Position numbers and translations under genes: made by a program
Part shown: one piece after another, positions 50,785-53,054 of the stretch
How positions within the stretch are numbered: position 1 is the first letter of the stretch
Layout of the letters: each line of letters opens with the position of its first letter
Notes under the pieces: generated by a model
Database searches by the model: none
Told to the model about the DNA's origin: nothing
What the model saw: the letters and a program-made list of their open reading frames with translations, nothing else
DNA from: Planctomycetales bacterium
GTDB taxonomy: Bacteria > Omnitrophota > Gorgyraeia > Zapsychrales > Zapsychraceae
Length of the DNA: 53,054 bases
Assembly (NCBI GenBank): GCA_005239675.1
Contig: SBBO01000014.1
Span: forward strand, 1 to 53,054
Direction: 5' to 3'

Positions 50785-52459
50785 AAATGATACGTTCGAG
50801 ACAATGGGCCACGCAAGGCTTTTAGCCATGCTTGCCTTTGTTGGATACTTTTTTTTAATGATCGGTAACGGGATTATCAGCTTAACGCATCCCGATGAAG
50901 TTTTTTATGTCCAGACCGCCAAGGAGATGATTCGACACAAGAGCTGGCTGGTGCCGATCATCTTTGATAGTCCGCAGTTTGAGAAGCCCATATTATTTTA
51001 TTGGCTATTGGCAGGGGCGATTAAACAATTTGGTGAAACAGCTTTTGTGGCCAGGTTCTGGCCGTCTTTTTTTGCGATCATCGGTATTGGTGTGACGTAT
51101 TTGATCGCCTGGATCTTATTTGGAAAGAAAAGAACTGCTTTTTTGTCGGGGTTAATCCTTGCTAGCAGTTTTATCTATCTTGCCTTGGCCCGCGCTGTCC
51201 TGACCGACATGGTTTTTTCCGTGTGGGTTGTCATGGCTATTACTCTATTTTGTTGGGCATATCATTGCCCGCAACGGGCCAATAGGGCAATAGTCCTCTG
51301 GGGGGCGGTCATGGGTTGTGCTGTCCTCACCAAAGGGCTGCTGGGGATTGTATTGCCGGGGGTGGTCATCCTAAGCTTCTTAATTTTTAAAAATGACTTG
51401 GTTTTTTTAAAAAGATGGTCGGTCATCTTAGGGGCGGCAGTTTTCTTTGCGATCGCCGTGCCGTGGCACGTCTTGATGTATCAATGGCATGGGCAAGGAT
51501 TTGTGCAGGAGTATTTTTACAATATTCATCTGCGTCGGATCCTAGAGGCCGAACATGCCCGACTGGATAATGGGTACTTTTATCTGTGGCTTATGTTTGC
51601 CGGTGTTCTGCCGTGGAGCTTTTTTTGGCCAGCCACCGGCCATTGGTTGTGGAGACAATTGCGCACAAAGGCCCTCCAGCATGACCGCCTGGTTTTTCTC
51701 TTGGCATGGATCGTGGGCATATATGCGATCGTTCAGTTAGCACACTCTAAACTGGCCAGCTATATCTTTCCTGTCTTTCCCGCCATTGCAATCCTGCTCG
51801 CTCGTTTTCTGGATCATGAGTTGACTATGGTCGCTCCAGCTGGTCGCTCCAAGGTCTTGACTGTCTGTGGTCATGTCTTTATGGGATTTTTGGGGTTATT
51901 GATACTGGGCGCATGGATTGCTGTTTATCGCTACCGGGATTTTGTGCCGCAAATTCAGGGTGTTTATGTCCTGACCTTCCTTTTGATTCTTGTTGCTACT
52001 TTGGTATTCGTGTTTAATCGCCGCAGGGCGTATGTTGCGATGCTTTGCGCGCATACCGGTCTAACGGCGGTGTTATTGATAACGCTATTTTGGTCAGTGC
52101 CGCTTGCGGAGCGATGGGTCTCCTGCAAAGATATCAGTGATCTTTTTAAGACCATTGACCATTCCGATACTGTTGTCTTAGCGAGCAAGTTTTACGTCCG
52201 AGGTATCCGTTATTACACTGATCGCGCCATGGCCGTGATTGATATTAACGGCAAAGGGTTCTTTAGTCCTCATGCCATACCGTTTTTGAATACCGATCAG
52301 AAAGTTTTAGATTTTTTGGCAACTCAGTCGGTCACCTACGCCATTGTTAAGGAAGGTAACGTTGAGGATCTCAGGCGTATCACGACGGGCCACCCTTACC
52401 ACCTAGAAGAATTACAGGGTATTGGTGGGAAATATATCTTGCGTATCTCGAGGATTTGA
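50774..52459 (+). CDS. ArnT-like polyprenol-dependent glycosyltransferase
   Basis: This 561-aa polytopic protein (about 11-12 membrane segments) belongs to the ArnT/PMT GT-C superfamily. The catalytic acidic motif HPDEVFY is in the first external loop, followed by FEKPILFYWLLAGAIKQFGE and RAVLTDMVFSVWV. Members move sugars such as aminoarabinose from an undecaprenyl carrier to lipid A or other acceptors; donor and acceptor here are unknown. A deacetylase precedes it, an arrangement also seen in lipid A or exopolysaccharide modification loci. The start at 50774 lies inside the deacetylase gene. Confidence 0.86.
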   Translation: MISKNDTFETMGHARLLAMLAFVGYFFLMIGNGIISLTHPDEVFYVQTAKEMIRHKSWLVPIIFDSPQFEKPILFYWLLAGAIKQFGETAFVARFWPSFFAIIGIGVTYLIAWILFGKKRTAFLSGLILASSFIYLALARAVLTDMVFSVWVVMAITLFCWAYHCPQRANRAIVLWGAVMGCAVLTKGLLGIVLPGVVILSFLIFKNDLVFLKRWSVILGAAVFFAIAVPWHVLMYQWHGQGFVQEYFYNIHLRRILEAEHARLDNGYFYLWLMFAGVLPWSFFWPATGHWLWRQLRTKALQHDRLVFLLAWIVGIYAIVQLAHSKLASYIFPVFPAIAILLARFLDHELTMVAPAGRSKVLTVCGHVFMGFLGLLILGAWIAVYRYRDFVPQIQGVYVLTFLLILVATLVFVFNRRRAYVAMLCAHTGLTAVLLITLFWSVPLAERWVSCKDISDLFKTIDHSDTVVLASKFYVRGIRYYTDRAMAVIDINGKGFFSPHAIPFLNTDQKVLDFLATQSVTYAIVKEGNVEDLRRITTGHPYHLEELQGIGGKYILRISRI

Positions 52460-52475
52460 TCAAGGGAAATAGCTA

Positions 52476-52895
52476 ATGCTGGAGACAAGAAAAGAGAAGG
52501 AATTGCAAAAAAGGATGCGCCAGCTGGGTGTTTATGAAAAGGATATCCGCGAGATGTTTGTGCGTGCCTCTGGCCCTGGGGGACAGAATGTCAATAAGAC
52601 GGCGACGTGTGTCGTGTTACGCCATGTGCCCACCGGCATTCAGGTCAAGTGTCAAGAGGAGCGCTCGCAGCGGTTCAACCGTCACAAGGCGCGCCGGTTG
52701 ATTTTAGAAAAGATTGAACAAAAGAGAAAACTGGAACAGCTGCGTCTTGTTGGAGAGAAGGAGCGAGAAAGGCGCCGGCGACGTAAACGCCCCACAGCAC
52801 TGCAAGAAAAAATCCTTGCGGCAAAGCGTTATCGATCGGCCCAAAAGATGGCACGCCATAAAATTGATTTACGAAATCTGCAAGTCTATACGTAA
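52476..52895 (+). CDS. Class I release-factor-like GGQ protein
   Basis: This 139-aa protein carries the peptidyl-tRNA hydrolysis motif GPGGQNVNK (33-41) in the context FVRASGPGGQNVNKTATCVV, followed by ERSQRFNRHKARRLI and a long basic tail (RERRRRRKRP). It lacks the codon-recognition domain of RF1/RF2, so it resembles ArfB/YaeJ or the short release-factor-like proteins that rescue stalled ribosomes. AAGGGA (about 52462) precedes the ATG. It follows the glycosyltransferase by 16 bases. Confidence 0.88.
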   Translation: MLETRKEKELQKRMRQLGVYEKDIREMFVRASGPGGQNVNKTATCVVLRHVPTGIQVKCQEERSQRFNRHKARRLILEKIEQKRKLEQLRLVGEKERERRRRRKRPTALQEKILAAKRYRSAQKMARHKIDLRNLQVYT

Positions 52896-52908
52896 CCAAC
52901 GCACAGCG

Positions 52909-52917
52909 TGGTATAAT
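52909..52917 (+). promoter_or_regulatory. Extended -10 promoter near the right edge
   Basis: TGGTATAAT (52909-52917) matches the extended -10 consensus. It would transcribe rightward from about 52924 into the repeat-rich segment that ends the window; no ORF is visible in the 130 bases that follow. Confidence 0.5.
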
Positions 52918-52932
52918 AAAGACTATTTTATT

Positions 52933-53032
52933 GACCTTTGCACAACTAAAGAAAATAAGGAAGTCAATATTAAGCAAAGGTCGTTATACCCCTGCTTACC
53001 TTATAAAATTATAGAAGAAGCAGGGACGTCCC
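52933..53032. repeat. Nested inverted repeats at the right edge
   Basis: GACCTTTGC (52933-52941) is complementary to GCAAAGGTC (52974-52982). Next to it CCCTGCTT (52990-52997) is complementary to AAGCAGGG (53018-53025), and GGGACGTCCC (53023-53032) is a palindrome. No gene is seen in 52896-53054. The pattern could be the border of a small mobile element or a structured leader for a gene beyond the window. Confidence 0.6.
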
Positions 53033-53054
53033 AACTTCCTCTGAAATGTTTAAA

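Noticed and set aside
1-53054. tRNA, rRNA, CRISPR arrays, intact transposases or integrases
   Set aside because: Looked for by eye on both strands and not seen; a tRNAscan or Infernal run would be needed to exclude small RNAs fully.

Overview
This 53 kb window looks like part of the chromosome of a Gram-negative (diderm) bacterium. It encodes an OprB-type porin, a secretin, several lipoproteins, a periplasmic Cu/Zn superoxide dismutase and a type II secretion system (T2SS). The gene mix (GldA/F/G-like ABC system, a T2SS with PilM/PilN-like parts, System II cytochrome c maturation, an orphan AmmeMemoRadiSam-type radical SAM enzyme, and several small unrecognised proteins) would fit an uncultured PVC-superphylum lineage such as Omnitrophota. 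That placement is an inference, not shown by any marker here. Every supported gene lies on the + strand, genes are tightly packed with many 1-44 nt overlaps, and the standard code is used with ATG, GTG and TTG starts. I saw no tRNA, rRNA, CRISPR array or intact transposase.

Layout. 1-5.5 kb: two PilZ proteins with two tiny proteins between and after them, an RluA-like pseudouridine synthase, a MazG-like protein, a lipoprotein, uvrB and coaX. 5.5-6.3 kb: a strong promoter, an early terminator, a cold-shock gene, tandem terminators, and directly behind them a structured segment resembling the 5' end of a bacterial group IIC intron. 6.3-12.7 kb: an unknown 119-aa protein, a radical SAM gene whose start lies in a long perfect inverted repeat, sodC, an isochorismatase-fold hydrolase, acetyl-CoA synthetase with an adjacent Sir2 deacetylase, a decayed vapBC toxin-antitoxin locus, and a PEBP-like exported protein. 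12.7-16.5 kb: a three-subunit succinate dehydrogenase with an unusual membrane subunit resembling mycobacterial Sdh1 (type F complex II). 16.6-21.2 kb: porin, M28 peptidase, tex. 21.2-30 kb: hemN-hemE-hemG, a lipoprotein, resB, ccsA and moeA, that is, heme synthesis feeding cytochrome c maturation. 30-41.3 kb: a nearly complete type II secretion locus (E-F-G-H-I-J-K-L-M, then ExeA-like ATPase, C, D), split by a promoter next to a perfect 20-bp palindrome. 41.3-45.2 kb: an RNA 2'-O-methyltransferase and a GldA/F/G-like ABC system. 45.4-53 kb: a mechanosensitive-channel-like membrane protein, a membrane-anchored beta-sandwich protein, a ParA ATPase fused to a glycogen-binding (CBM48-like) domain, a small membrane protein, phosphoglycerate mutase, a polysaccharide deacetylase, an ArnT-like glycosyltransferase and a release-factor-like GGQ protein.

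Together the genes suggest respiratory energy metabolism (complex II, heme, cytochrome c, acetate activation with a candidate deacetylase) and active export to the cell surface. Points that stand out are the group IIC intron-like remnant behind a terminator, the type F complex II, the ParA-CBM48 fusion, the vapBC fossil, the paired hairpins over the radical SAM start, and a recurring promoter layout that predicts leaderless mRNAs for four genes.
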